Below, piece after piece: positions 1 to 11,738 of a stretch of DNA of 64,000 nt (position 1 is the first letter of the stretch; each line of letters opens with the position of its first letter). Origin of the DNA: Aristolochia californica (Eukaryota; Streptophyta; Magnoliopsida; Piperales; Aristolochiaceae). The notes beneath the pieces are model-generated. The model was not told the DNA's origin. It saw only the letters and a list, made by a program, of their open reading frames with translations, and searched no databases. Location: positions 19,040,157-19,104,156 of the forward strand of contig JARWKL010000016.1 of assembly GCA_029961685.1 (NCBI GenBank), in the 5' to 3' direction. The translations under genes and the position numbers were made by a program.

Positions 1-433
1 CAGCATAAATACTATCACACTGGCTCCCAGATGGGGCTGATCCCGCATTGATCCCAGTAGACAGATCTAAAACATACTTCAGTTCTAGAATCCGATCCCA
101 TCTCAAGCAATACACCTTGTACAGTAATAACTAAGAACCTGAATCAGATTCAGACCAAATTTTAAAATTAGAGGGATAACATGTCTGCCTAGCTTGATAA
201 GGAGAAGGAGATCGGGTAAAGAGCACAAAGAATGTACCACAAATGTATGAAATCGGATAGTGGGAACTTGTGGATGGTGTGAAATATACAATTGAATGAG
301 AGGAGGTGGGACATCAGAGTTGAAGGATTTTAATAAATAAAAACTTTAATCCATGATCCCAGACTCTGTCAAATTGAAGAACTACCAAGTACATTTTGGG
401 AATAACTGGTCACCCGTTCTTGCCTGCACCCAA
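1..433. other. Intergenic, no gene seen
   Basis: AT-rich sequence upstream of the first copia LTR. The only open frame is a short reverse one without recognisable similarity. I see no gene, RNA or repeat here. Confidence 0.5.
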
Positions 434-828
434 TGTTAGTCACGTTTTTATTATTACAGCCCATTATTATTTATTTAATATTTAAATAAATGATAGTTAG
501 TTTTCCCTTAGATGTTGGGATAGTGGGATATCTGGCAAGGGGTTACCTTGACTATCAGTTATCACTCCTCTTCCTTCGATAAGAAATAAGTTTTTAGAAT
601 ATATACTTGAGTTTTTTCACAAAGAGTGAAAATAAAATCTGGTCTAACAAGAAAATTTGTGATATCTCCATAATTGCATGGATACAATAGATAAAGATTT
701 TTCAATTCCTTTCTACAATTTAATGTTTGTATTTTTTCACAATTGGAATTTGATTGCTATGGCTACAGGTATATGTTTTTAGGCTTCCGCTTTCAGATTT
801 ATTGAAATTCATGATGATATTGTTATCA
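434..828 (+). repeat. 5' LTR of the decayed copia element
   Basis: Starts TGTTAG and ends TTATCA just before the primer-binding site. It shares blocks with 3782-4070, such as the TTTTCCCTTAGATGT stretch, a GTCTCCAT-like block followed by ATTGCA, and the TTTGATTGC..ATG block near the end. Confidence 0.7.
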
Positions 829-830
829 TT

Positions 831-842
831 TGGTATCAGAAC
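831..842 (+). other. Primer-binding site, initiator tRNA-Met type
   Basis: TGGTATCAGAAC lies directly after the 5' LTR. Plant copia elements typically use TGGTATCAGAGC, complementary to the 3' end of initiator tRNA-Met. One base differs here, consistent with decay. Confidence 0.7.
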
Positions 843-1881
843 AATATATCTAGTCTAGTTTTCGCTTCCATTGAAATTTTTGTTTAGGATCTCTTTGACT
901 TCAGTATCCATGACCATGATTTGTTCCAAGAATGTGTTTTCATTCATTAGGGTTTTATAATTCTTCCATATTTAATTTTGGAGAACTATTTTGGCAAAAC
1001 TAATTAGATAGTTAATTTTTTTTAAATTATGAGAAAAATGACTTTTGAATCGTCAAAAATGGACTTCTAATCATTGAGATTTTGCATTTCAAAGTTATGG
1101 GCTGAAGTTATTAGATTGTCATTTTTTACATTTTGGGCTTATTATGTTGTTTTTTTTTCTTTGGAGATAACTATTTTACAAAATTTATTTAGGTTTTCTA
1201 TGCATACTTAACTAAATATGAGGACCTAATAATTGACATAAAGTTTAGTCAATAATTTTGATGTCATAGTTTCACATTCATAATTATGAAAATGTCTTGT
1301 GACATTAAGTTTAGTCACATAAAGTTAATGACATCAATAATTATAATTAATCATGAAAAATAATAGCCCAACCCCCATAGAATAATTATTATATTTAAAC
1401 ACTTAATTAGGATGGGATAGAAATATGTTGTTTAAAAATATATTTATATATATATATTCTAAGTTACCCACATGCTTAGAAATTTTTTTTAGAGTTAAAA
1501 TGTTTGTCCTATCATAAAGTAATTTAAGTTGTTTGTGTGTTCTAATCTAAGCCCATAGAAAAAATTATGATGACATGTTCATTTGTTTGTTTGAATTAAT
1601 TTACATGGGTAAATATTCCATATTTGGCTTCATTGTTTGTTTTAGTAAACCTTGTTGCTTATTTTACAGTTGTTCAAACTTTATCTATTCCAAATTTTGA
1701 TTCCTTCAATATTGCTCCTCTGAGTGGCGATAACTATGTTGATCGGAAAGAGAAAGTTCTCCTTGCATTAGGGTACATGGACCTTGATTTAACACTTCGA
1801 GTGAATTAACCTCCAAAGCCCACAAAATCAAGTACCCAAGTCGAGAAAACATTATATGATCTTTGAGAGCAATCCAATCAC

Positions 1882-2355
1882 TTGAGTTTGATGTTTATCA
1901 GGTCTCATATTGAGAAAAATATCTATGGATGCATACTTGATTGTGCTAAAGCGAAAAAATATCTCAAAGCTATTATGGATCAGTTTGAGACTTCTGACCA
2001 GGCATTAGTGAGCACCCTGATGACAAAAATGTGTTCCATGAAATTTAATGGCACTAAAGGCGTGCGTGAGCACATCATACAAACATGGGACATAACTGGT
2101 AGACTGAAATTATTAAATATTGAGATGTCTGAATCATTTCTTGTTCACTTCATCCTTTATTCACTCTCGTATGAATACGTATCCTTTAAGATCTCTTACA
2201 ACATACATAAGAAAAAATGGTCAATCAATGAACTTCTAACCATTTGTGTCCAAAAAGAAGAGAGGCTGAATCAAGAAAAGATTGAAAGTGTACATTTGGT
2301 GACTCGTGACAATAAACTGTCCAAGAAAGGGAAGGGAAAATCACTTCTTAATTAA
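1882..2355 (+). pseudogene. copia gag remnant (UBN2-type)
   Basis: The frame encodes a 157-residue fragment of a copia gag of the UBN2 family. It has the helical pattern around 'YLKAIMDQFETSDQA', the 'VREHIIQTWDITGRLKLL' segment and a basic C-terminus before a broken zinc knuckle. An N-terminal piece is readable at 1624-1809, ending in a stop. The zinc knuckle (from 2372) keeps its first two cysteines but is frameshifted after them. Non-functional. Confidence 0.75.
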
Positions 2356-2924
2356 GTTAATAAGAGCGATATCAAATGCTTCTTTTGCAAAAATAAAAAA
2401 AACACATAAAGAAGACTTGCCCCAAATTTAAGCATTGGTTTGAAAAGAAAGGTAATTTCATCTCTTTAGTGTGTTTTGAATCTAATATGGTTCAAGTTTC
2501 TCATAAGACTTTGTGGATTGATTTTGGATCTACAATCCATGTTTCCAATACCATGTACGGTTTCTTAAACGAAAAGAAACAGACGAAAAGTGAATGTTCC
2601 ATCTATTCAGGAAATAATATGCATTCACATGTAGTGGGGGTTTAGACATATAGATTTGTCCTTGGTTCTGGCTTTGTTTTAGACCTTGAAAGAACCTTTT
2701 ATGTTCCATCTTTTTGAAGAAATATTATTTCAGTTTCAAGACTTTCATCTTGTGGTTTTAGTTTCAATGTCATTGGTATTATTACCCTATGTTTATTGGT
2801 AATGGTATTATGGATGATGAGTTATTTAAACTTCATTTAAATTTTACCATTGATTGCAAATGAAAAATATTCTTTATGCTTCCACAATTGGGAGTTTAAT
2901 GTATGCTCAGGTTTAGGTAATTGG

Positions 2925-3394
2925 ATATTCAAACTCTGATTTTGCTGGATGCATTGACTCAAGAAAGTCAATATCAGGATATGTCTTCTTATTAGCTGGA
3001 TGAGCTATTTTTTGGAGTAAGTACAAAACAATCTTCGATTGCTACTTCTACCACAAAAGCAAAGTTTGTAGTATGTTTTGAAGTGACGTCATAAGTTATA
3101 ATATTAATGAGTTTTATTTTTGGGCTTGAAATTGTTGACATGATTTCCAAGCCAGTGGGGATTTACTGCCATAATTCCACTGTAGTATTTTTGGCCAAGA
3201 ACAATAAGAGCAAAAATCGTAGTAAACACATTGATATTAAGTATTTAGTTATTCGAGAATATGTCAAAGCAAATAAAGTAGTTGTGGAGCACATCATCAT
3301 TGGATTGATGATTGTTGATTTGTTGATAAAAAGTCTACCACCTATTGCTTATAAGGGACATGTTGAACATATGAGACTCAGTTCTACTATGTAG
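2925..3394 (+). pseudogene. copia RNase H remnant
   Basis: The segment near 2925-2990 reads like the copia RNase H entry motif (serine/aspartate-rich, then 'SRKSISGYVF'). 3107-3394 carries the C-terminal part with the 'KHIDIKYLVIREYVK' block typical of copia RNase H. It is separated from upstream gag/protease by loss of integrase and RT, and is broken by stops near 3000 and 3070. Confidence 0.75.
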
Positions 3395-3781
3395 TTTTTA
3401 TGTGATTGAGATAACCTTTATGTTTGTATCACATTTTGTCAATTGAAAAACTCTATTAATTTAATATTTTTCTTTTCTTATTTATTTATATACATGAAGT
3501 TTAGAAAATGTAAATGTATATTTAAATTTTGGTGATCCTGAATAAGGATTTGGAAATTCATTCATAAATATATGTGCCACATATGGTTCTCATTCAAATG
3601 AGAAAGTTGCATTGTGATACATGAAAGGTAATATTTACTCTAAAAGACTTATCCTCACGATTCATGCAATTTAAATTTTTTTGTTTGGGTATAGTGATAT
3701 TATATTTATGAATTTTTTCTTTTTGAGGATATATCAATATTAAATGATACATATTAAGTATTGAATGAGCAAGTAGGAGAA

Positions 3782-4070
3782 TGTTAGAAACATCATTTTT
3801 TTTAGTTAACCCATTATTAGGTAATTTTTTCCCTTAGATGTAGGAAAGTGGGCAATCAGTTCCAACTTCTCCTCTTTTGAAGGAAAAGAGGCTTTGAGAA
3901 GTTGTACGTAAAAAAATGATCTAGTCTAGCAAAGAAGCATGTGTCTCCATCAATTGCACTTTAGATAGACTAGACAACTTTCTGGAAATTCCTAGAATTT
4001 GATTGCCATGATTGGAGGTATGTATCTCGGGCTTCTAATTTTAGTTTTTTATGAATTTCATAAATGTTTA
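3782..4070 (+). repeat. 3' LTR of the decayed copia element
   Basis: Starts TGTTAGAAAC and matches blocks of the 5' LTR in order. The end is estimated from where similarity to 800-828 stops (about 4060-4070). It is about 100 bp shorter than the 5' LTR because of deletions. Confidence 0.6.
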
Positions 4071-4310
4071 GAAATTCTGCTTTCACATTGATCTTGACGA
4101 TAGTCCAAACCTTGGAATCAGATATGTAGACTTTCATCAACTTGATGGGGTTCGTTGTGTGCTGTAGCTTTGACTCCATCACGATCTCAACTACCATTTT
4201 CCTCTTCTTCTCCTTCTTGATCTAAGTAGAAGAAGATGATCTTGACACATGCTACTGGAACCTTTATTATTGCTTCCATCTCAGGCTTTCAAGTTGACTC
4301 CTATGATAAC

Positions 4311-4930
4311 TCAAAAGGAGAATTGGGCATCATCACTCTGCATCATCAATTTGACAAACTCTTCATAGTTAATGTAACCATCATCGCCAACATCTACTCC
4401 ATATATCATTTCATCAACCTCCTCATCAGTAAGCTTCTCACCAGGGTTTGTCATGACATGAAGAAGTTCAACCACAGAGATGAAGCTATTCTGGTCCTTT
4501 GTCAAACATTTGGAAAGCTTCCTTGAGCTCCTCCTCGGAGTCAATATCCTTCATCTTGCGGGCCATGAGTTGAAGAACTCTTGAAAGTCGATGGTTCTAT
4601 TTCCATCAACATCCACCTTATTAACCATGTCCTGGAACTTTGCCTCAGTTGAGTTTGTGGCATCCAAAATATGCTTCACATATTCACTTTGTCCCTCACC
4701 CTGGTAATGGCTGCCCTTCTCTCTTGCTCAACCTTGGCAACAACATACTAGGTCATCTCGGCATCCTACTACACAACCTGCTTCTACTCCATAGACTTGG
4801 AGAATTCAGCTTTGCATGACAGATGGATGATTGCAACTCTAGGACTATGTCGAAGTTGGTTTCCTTTTTTATGAGAGACTTGCAAGCAAGGGTAGAAAGG
4901 TGGGGCTGCTATGTGAGAAGGGTTTCCTCG
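4311..4930 (-). pseudogene. Chimeric retrocopy: prohibitin fragment fused to calmodulin
   Basis: Read on the reverse strand, about 4930 to 4655 encodes a prohibitin fragment (VAIIHLSCKAEFS, later [13 protein letters not shown], then a [14 protein letters not shown] block) with several stops and frameshifts. Without a gap it continues from about 4650 to 4311 as calmodulin: the end of EF-hand 2 ([13 protein letters not shown]), the linker [18 protein letters not shown], damaged EF-hand 3, and EF-hand 4 with [10 protein letters not shown] and [13 protein letters not shown]. No introns are seen in either half, which points to reverse-transcribed mRNA. The calmodulin N-terminal ~45 residues and both ends of prohibitin are missing. 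Multiple in-frame stops and shifts make it a pseudogene. Confidence 0.85.
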
Positions 4931-5024
4931 AGATTATAACTTCAGTGGATGTGAGTTTCCTCGAGATTTATATTGAAACTCAATATACCTAGACGACTTT
5001 GAATTATGATTTTTACTTTACTAA

Positions 5025-5490
5025 TTACTTGATTATTACAATTAATTAAGATAACTGACCATTCAGATTCTCCACCAGCCAATTCTAAGGCTACCATATC
5101 AGCCTCTATAGTGGATCTGGTTATCAAGGTCTACTTGGAAGATTTCTAAGTGATTGTCCCATTACATAGTGTAAATACAAAACCACTAATGGCTTTAGTT
5201 TTATCATAGTCATAAATCTTAGTTAGCCTCATTGTACCCTTCTAATACAGTAGAAAAAACCAAAATAATGTATTATGTAATTAATAATATTTTTTTCCTA
5301 CTGCATAAGAAATATTTTATCTTAATTTTATTTTAAATTATTTTGATTCTTAATATTACATTCGCTAACTCTAGGTCTTTCATATCAAAATTATTGTTAA
5401 GGTATTTCTTTACCTCTAATATTTTGATATTTTCATTTCCAAATATCAAGATGTCATCAACATAAAATATATGATAATGAAAGACTTATT
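5025..5490 (-). pseudogene. copia RT / RNase H remnant
   Basis: On the reverse strand, 5480 to 5340 encodes the RT catalytic box YVDDILIFGNE followed by a conserved copia segment ending DMKDLELANVIL. About 5230 to 5030 encodes the RNase H region with a degenerate ISGFVFTL block and TRSTIEADMVALELAGGESE (copia consensus: STEAEYIAL). Stops lie between the pieces and no LTR was recognised next to it. It has opposite orientation to the element at 434-4070, so it is probably a separate insertion. Confidence 0.8.
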
Positions 5491-6373
5491 ATATATTTTT
5501 ATATATTCATTTAAACCCTCTGGTTAGTCCATGCAGGTCTCGAACTTGCGACCACTGCATTATACATTTTGTTCATGTCTTCCAACTGATGTTCTATTGA
5601 TCTTCGCGTGATTGGAAAAACCTGAAAAATCAAAATTCTGGAATTTGTTATTACTAGGAAAACGAAAGAACTAGACAAAAATTTCATAATGGTTACACCC
5701 ATTCATTGACACCATTTTCATAGTGCCTCATGTTTTATGGAAATATTTTTTTAGTCAAAATTTTTTATTAAGAAAAAATTTTGGAATAAGTTTTTGATAA
5801 TTGATGCTGTCATCACGAAGTAATTTTTTATTTAATATTTTATTTTACTAAAAAATTATCGAATAAGTATAATAATATATGAGATTGATTATTAATTTCG
5901 AAAAGACACTCACAGTTCTATTTAATTTTCTTTGGAAATTTAATTTAGTAAAATACTAATAGGATTTTATCCGAAGGTTTCTTGGAAATGTGAATATTAG
6001 GAAAAATATTTTAAATTTTTCGTAGAATATAAACTTTTGGCCAGGGCACTATTTTGGTCTCTTTTACAAATGGGTGCTTTCTCCTCTGATTCTTGACGCA
6101 GGCTTGGACTTGGTCGTTCGGGTGAATGCTACGGAGCTCTGACGTGCCGGATAATGAAGCTTTCTCCTCCAACGAGATGATTGGTTCCTTTTTCTATTTT
6201 TCTGTCTCTGGATTGCCAGAACTGAGTTCTCTTGCTTCCTGTTTTAACCTTGAAATGCATCAACTAGTCGTGCTGATAGAATTCCCTCTTTCGAAGTCAT
6301 TCCTTTTCTAGCCGTTGTAAGTTGGATTTCTCATTTTTGGTTCAAAACTCCTCTGTATCCAAATGTACCTCTA
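5491..6373. other. Intergenic / upstream region of the PPR gene
   Basis: Mostly AT-rich, with no recognisable coding similarity. The last ~250 bp before 6374 is less AT-rich and probably holds the promoter and 5' UTR of the PPR gene. Short open frames (5511-5702 reverse, 6126-6311 forward) look like chance. Confidence 0.4.
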
Positions 6374-9300
6374 ATGGATGTTTTGGGAAATTCCCCTTCG
6401 TTCTGTGTAACATCAGACGTCTTTAATCCCCGGCGCTTCCGAAGTATCCCCAGAAACAGAAACCTCGTTGAATGTCTTCTGAGTAACGTAAACTTTACTG
6501 TGCATAAAACATCTCCAGTAACAGATGACCTCGATACTGAATCAATTGTTCAGCAGTCCAGTTCTTGGTGTGGAATCCGGCCTCTTCCTCGCAGGAAGTT
6601 GGATGCGTGGTCTGGGAGGAGAAAGAATCCTCTTGCTATCTTTGTCAGTTTTCAATCTGGGTTGGTCTGCGAAGAAAATGAGCTTGACAATTCGCTTCGA
6701 GTTGCAGAAACTGAACCTAATTTGCAGGACTTACCAAATCTGGATAACCATCGGACGGGAGCCAAATTGCTTATACAAGAATTGAACCTCAAGGTTCATT
6801 TTCTGGAGGAAAAAGACGAGGACACATTGGCTAGAAGCATCCTGTCCCTCAGCAGATCCAACAAGGTTCGGAGTGCATTGGAGCTGTATTTGTCAGTTGA
6901 GTTATCTGGTCTCCAGCCAAGCCTACATGCTTGTAATTCCCTTCTTTCCTGTCTTCTGCGAAATGGGTATCTTAAAAGTGCAATGAAAATCTTTGAGAAG
7001 GTGAAAGAGAAAGGAATGGCTTCCAGCCATACGTATAGCTTAATCCTCAAGGCAGTCGCAAGTGCTTTGGGTTGTGATTCAGCTTTAAATTTGTTTTGGG
7101 AATTGGAAAGAGAAGAAACTGCTAAAAAAAGCTTTGATCCAATTGTTTATAATACCATGATATCTGCATGTGGGCGAGCTAACAATTGGGTTCAAATGGA
7201 GAAATTGTGGGGAAAGCTTAAAGAACATCATTACAATGGAACCAAGGTTACGTATTCAATTTTAGTATGCACATTTGTACGATGTGGTCAATCTGAGTTG
7301 GCCCTTGATGCATTCCAAGAAATGATCCAACATAAGATAAAGCCTGGTGAAGATACCATGAGAGCTGCCATAGGAGCATGTTCAAAGGAGGGGAAGTGGA
7401 CTGTGGCTCTTGATGTTCTCAGACACATGTTGGAGAGTGGACTTCGACCAAATTTGATTGATTACAATGCATTAATAAATTGCCTTGGAAAAGCAGGTGA
7501 AGTTGACCTTGCATTTAAAGTTTATGAATTAATGAACAGTTCGAGTGTTGAAGCTGATGTATATACATGGAAGGCATTACTCAATGCTTTGTATAAACGA
7601 GCAAGATATGCTGATGCACTACAACTATTTGAGAGTATTAGAAGAGGAAATAAATTTGATCGAAATCATCACCTTTATAACAGCGTACTAATGTCATGCC
7701 AAAAGCTTCGATTGTGGGATCAAGCTCTGCAGCTTCTGTGGGAGATGGAAGAAAGTGGAATTGTGATCCCAACTGTATCATATAATCATGTTATTGGTTC
7801 ATGTGAGGCTGCAAGGAAGCCAAAAATTGCTTTGCAAGTTTACAAGCATATGGTTCATGTGAAGTGTGAGCCTGATATATTTACTTATTTATCCTTGATA
7901 AGAGCTTGTGCTTGGGAATCTCTGTGGTATGAAGCTGAAGGAATCCTTAATGTAAGTTTTCTAGATCTTATCCTTGTCATATTATTTAGATCTTCTGTTT
8001 TTCATTTTTCAATAAGAAGTAGTAGTATTTTATCCAAATCAACCACTTTTGGGGCTATAAAGTGGAATCAAACTTGTCTGCCGGAGCAATTAGTTACTTC
8101 AGGAATCTGTCCTCTTTCATTTTGGAGCAATAACTGAAAGCATCAAAATAAAGCATTAAGATGTACAACTTGCATAATAACTGTTTGAGTATGAAAGTGC
8201 AGCAGGCAAATATCAACTGGACAAAGAGGACTAGATCCCAAATCAGAGGAGAGAATCTCTTAATGGAACTTGAAACATGTCTTCATGCCTTCTCAGAAAA
8301 AAAAGAAAATAAATAAAAGAAGTGTCATTCACCCTGTACACAGTGATAAACTTTATTAAAAAAGAGATTCTCAAAAAAAATATATATTAAAAAGGAGAGA
8401 GAGTAGAAGCCCATCACCGCATAGGAGACTGGACGGCAAGAATTCAGTAGCTAAGATACAGCAGCTAAGGAGAACAGAGAAGGGCTCAAAATGAGGTCAA
8501 AATGCTGGCTTCATCTTTGTTACTTTTCTGCACATGGCAACATGATACAATGCTGTGCTGCCTCTGTATTTTTTGCTTAAAGCTGTGAAATTTCCTTGTC
8601 ATTGGAGGAGCCACTCTTGAGACTAATTAAGCCAGTTATGATTTGAACGAGAAAAAAAGGTGCTTACACTCTCAGCTCACCAAACTTTGGATGTGAATCC
8701 CCAAGACTAAATATGGTTCAAAATTCTTATACTCAATAACAATTTTGTCTATCTGATTTTTCTAGCTGAATTGAAACTATTAAATTTAACCTAGACTTTT
8801 GAGATCAGATAGATCACAACTCAGTGACATTTTTGGCTCTAAATTGCCTGCGCATTACCCAGAATGGAGCTTTCACTATTCCATGTAGGGAAGAGTATGT
8901 CACAGAATAATCCCAATGATTTCCATTTTAACTGCTTTGAATCCTTAGTTTAAAACTACTGGAGTAAGTGCAAACTCAACATGTCTAGTTTGTTGGGTGA
9001 GCTGACAGGTTATTTGAGCTTTGGATACTTGGATTCTTCCAATGTTTGCCCATTCAGGTTGTTTAGACCTTTTTATTGTCATTTAGATCATGATTGTCTG
9101 AGCCTCCGGAAAACTGATTCCAGAAGAGCCGGCGGGAAGTAAATCCTCAAGTACAGGTTCTTGAGTTTCACCCAGAATGGCCTTTTTAGGGTTTTTATAC
9201 TAGTTGGCAGTTAGGAGTTCAATGACCAAATGTCATGGCTAAACGTGATATCCTTTAAAAGCCTAATCTACTGGTCCTCTCATGTGTCCCCACTGGTAAC

Positions 9301-9780
9301 CTGCTGAATATTGGTCCTGACTAACACAAAATGTAGAATTATTTTCCAAATGATTAAATTTAATTTTAACATAAAAAAAATTATCGAGAAGAACTCAATT
9401 TATACACCAATTTTGGTTAGTTGGTTCAAGGCATAGTGATTCATATATATATTTTTTGTCAAGTGATCAACGCTAGATAAAGACAGAAGAATTCATTTAC
9501 CTAATAAAGAAGAAAGAACAAGATGCCCTTTGAGAGGCACATTGGAGTTCCTTCTAGAATAAAATCATTGTTCTACCTGAAGTTCTCTGATTACCTTTCT
9601 GTTTTGCAGTCTGTTACACCACCAAATGCATCTCTCTATAACACACTCATCCAAGGCATGTGTTTAAGGCAGCAGAGCATGATGGCAAGAAAGCTGTACA
9701 AAAGAATGCAGGATTGTGGACTCAAGCCAGACGGAAAAACGAGGGCTTTCATGCTTCAGCAGTTGTCAAAGGATAAATAG
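6374..9780 (+). CDS. EMB2076: Pentatricopeptide repeat protein, EMB2076 (At3g29290) orthologue
   Basis: Two exons: 6374-7951 (526 codons, phase 0) and 9610-9780 (57 codons including stop), giving 582 residues. The donor TGTAAGT at 7952 and the acceptor TTTTGCAG ending at 9609 keep the frame exactly. Residues 1-150 lack repeats and are basic and serine-rich, compatible with an organelle transit peptide. From about residue 155 to the end come tandem P-type PPR motifs (for example HTYSLILKAVASALGCDSAL and IVYNTMISACGRANNWVQME). The order and wording of the repeats, and the end GLKPDGKTRAFMLQQL, closely follow Arabidopsis At3g29290 (embryo defective 2076). P-type PPR proteins bind organelle RNA to stabilise, splice or translate it; the RNA target is unknown. 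Reading past the donor adds ~60 spurious residues, so the splice matters. Confidence 0.9.
7952..9609 (+). other. Intron of the PPR gene (1658 bp)
   Basis: GT..AG intron of phase 0. It contains no recognisable coding similarity. The middle (about 8390-8520) is purine-rich. I found no transposon with readable TSDs. Confidence 0.7.
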
Positions 9781-10277
9781 TCATACCAACGCTTCAATGG
9801 TAGTCTCCCTCTCTGTTGATGGAAATGGTAGGTGGAAAAGTTAAAGAAAAACAGGATAATGCTACGTCTCTTCCACATGTAACTCATGAAATTTATAATG
9901 CTGGAAATCTTTGATGGGCTGCAGAGCAGAGATTTATTGTTTCTTCCCGTTAGACGTTGGACAAAAAGGAAACAGTTTCAGAGTAGAAATGATTGAAGAT
10001 GAAGAACTGCTTCCATGTATGTTACATTTTTTTCTTGCAAAGAGATAAAGAAAAAGCAAAGAGAGAATATTCACAAGCTCAACTCATTTATTGAGCCTCT
10101 GGAAATACATTTTCTAACAAAGCAGAGAAGTGGAAGTATGCCATTAGCTATACACTGTACACTCATGATATAACTACCTAATACATCTGTTGTAAATGTT
10201 GAAACTCTGCCCCTATTTTCCTGCTTTCAGTTTATATAAAGCTGTCTTCTGCACTTTCTATAAAGCTGCTTGGTTAC
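9781..10277. other. 3' flank of the PPR gene
   Basis: Likely 3' UTR and spacer. No coding similarity or RNA gene seen. The inverted repeat begins at about 10278. Confidence 0.4.
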
Positions 10278-10623
10278 ACTTGTTACTTTTACTGTTTATC
10301 TTCACGTCAATCCAAAACCAACAGATATTGTAGATTCTTTAGGGTAAGATGATAGAGATGGCATCTTTAAAGGTATTCTTGAAGTAAGAAATGAGGCAAC
10401 GAGATTATGGAATCTATAAGAAAATGAAGATGATAGAGATGACTACTGCTCGAGACCCTATTGCTTCTTGGATACTTCTCTTTGTTCCACCCAGGTAACC
10501 AAGCAGTTCTTCAGTGGGGAAAGAGCCCAACTATCCTTCATAAGGTCTGATATCTTATTCCCTTCATTTCAATTCCTTGGATGTGAGGAATCAACCTAAC
10601 CCATTTTCTTGCAAAAAAATCAG

Positions 10624-10992
10624 GTTTGTGATCTGCACTTTGTGTTCTTGAGTGACCCTGAGTTAACACCCATTTTGGCTGGCACACTTGTGGCTGCATG
10701 TTATGGCTCTAAGCAGAATAAAGGGGTCGTGCAGCAAGAACTTAGTATGGACATGCTCCTATCTGTGCTTAAATCCTGCAGACAAGGGTTGACAGCTACT
10801 CAATCTGATCCATCTGCACCAGAGAACAATGCTGCAAGTGATGATATTTCTGATGTTAATCAACGGGCCTCAGACACAAGAAAGCTTCAAAGTGATCTTT
10901 CAGCAAGATCTGGCCGAAATAACCTGCGAGACTCCAGGGCCTCCTTGGCTAAAGGAGGCTCATGGGGACTAATGGAAGACTACGCAGAGTGA
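10624..10992 (+). pseudogene. Captured exon fragment, left arm (unidentified parent gene)
   Basis: After an acceptor-like CAG (10621-10623) an open frame runs to a stop at 10990-10992. It begins VCDLHFVFLSDPELTPILAG, continues as a helical, ARM-like segment (GVVQQELSMDMLLSVLKSC), then a serine/aspartate/asparagine-rich linker and a basic patch. The composition looks like a real conserved plant protein, not chance. I do not recognise the parent with confidence; a nodulin-homeobox (NDX)-like protein is a weak guess. There is no start codon or upstream exon in the arm, so it is a gene fragment, though its exon frame is intact. Confidence 0.6.
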
Positions 10993-11084
10993 AAAATCAA
11001 AGAGAAAGTAAAGGCAATGCCCATTCATCACAAGCTTTTGTTCCTTTACTTTCTCTTTGATTTTTCACTCTGCATAGTCTTCCA

Positions 11085-11430
11085 TTAGTCCCCATGAGGC
11101 CTCCTATAGCCAAGGAGGCCCTGGATCCGCCCAGATCTTGCAGAAAGATCACTTTGAAGCTTTCTTGTGTCTGAGGCCGGTTGATTAACATCAGAAATAT
11201 CATCACTTGCAGCATTGTTCTCCGGTGCAGATGGATCAGATTGAGTAGCTGTCAACCCTTGTCTGCAGGATTTAAGCAAATATAGGAGCATGTCCATACT
11301 TAAGTTCTCGCTGCACAACCCCTTAAGTCTGCTTAGAGCCATAACATAAAGCCACAAGTGTGCCAGCCAAAATAGGTGTTAACTCAGGGTCACTAAAGAA
11401 CACAAAGTGCAGATCACAAACCTGATTTTT
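11085..11430 (-). pseudogene. Captured exon fragment, right arm (broken copy)
   Basis: Reverse-strand copy of the exon at 10624-10992. It has picked up a stop near 11328 (TAA in place of AAA-type codons) and a one-base insertion near 11302, so the frame is broken where the left arm is open. Differences are few, so the duplication is recent. Confidence 0.6.
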
Positions 11431-11738
11431 TTGCAAGAAAATGGGTTAGGTTGATTCCTCACATCCAAGGAACTGAAATGAAGGGAATAAGATATCAGAT
11501 CTTAAAAAGGATAGTTGGGCTCTTTCCCCACCGAAGAACTGCTTGGTTACCTGGGTGGAACAAAGAGAAGTAGCCAAGAAGCAATAGGGTCTCGAGCAGT
11601 AGTCATCTCTATCATCTTCATTTTCTTTAAGATTACTTAATCTTGTTGCCTTCATTTTCTTTATCATCTTACCCTAAAAAATCTACAATATCTGTTGGTT
11701 TTGGATTGACGTGAAGACAAACAGTAAAAGTAACAAGT

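Larger units (their letters stand above)
434..4070 (+). mobile_element. Decayed Ty1/copia LTR retrotransposon, internally deleted
   Basis: Two diverged LTRs (434-828 and 3782 to about 4070) bracket remnants in copia order: primer-binding site, gag, broken zinc knuckle (near 2375-2410), broken protease with an aspartate in a D-F-G-S-T context (near 2515-2535), then directly RNase H (about 2925-3394). Integrase and most of the reverse transcriptase are missing, so the element carries an internal deletion as well as many stops and frameshifts. The LTRs are clearly diverged, which makes this an old insertion. The 3' LTR end and the target-site duplication could not be fixed by eye. It is not autonomous. 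Confidence 0.8.
10278..11738. repeat. Long inverted repeat (hairpin locus) made of a captured gene fragment
   Basis: The left arm 10278-11014 and right arm 11043-11738 are reverse complements, separated by only ~28 nt (11015-11042). By eye the arms are well over 90% identical. The left arm holds about 40-60 extra bases near 10350-10440 and a short insertion near 10918-10935. The arms include an intron end (acceptor at 10623) plus one exon, so genomic DNA rather than mRNA was captured. A transcript across this locus would fold into a stem of roughly 700 bp. Such loci are known sources of small RNAs in plants (natural hairpins, young MIRNA precursors). Expression cannot be seen here. Confidence 0.9.

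Noticed and set aside
7952..8137. Extension of the PPR frame to 587 residues
   Set aside because: The extra residues are hydrophobic noise after a clean TGTAAGT donor; the second exon at 9610 restores the conserved C-terminus.
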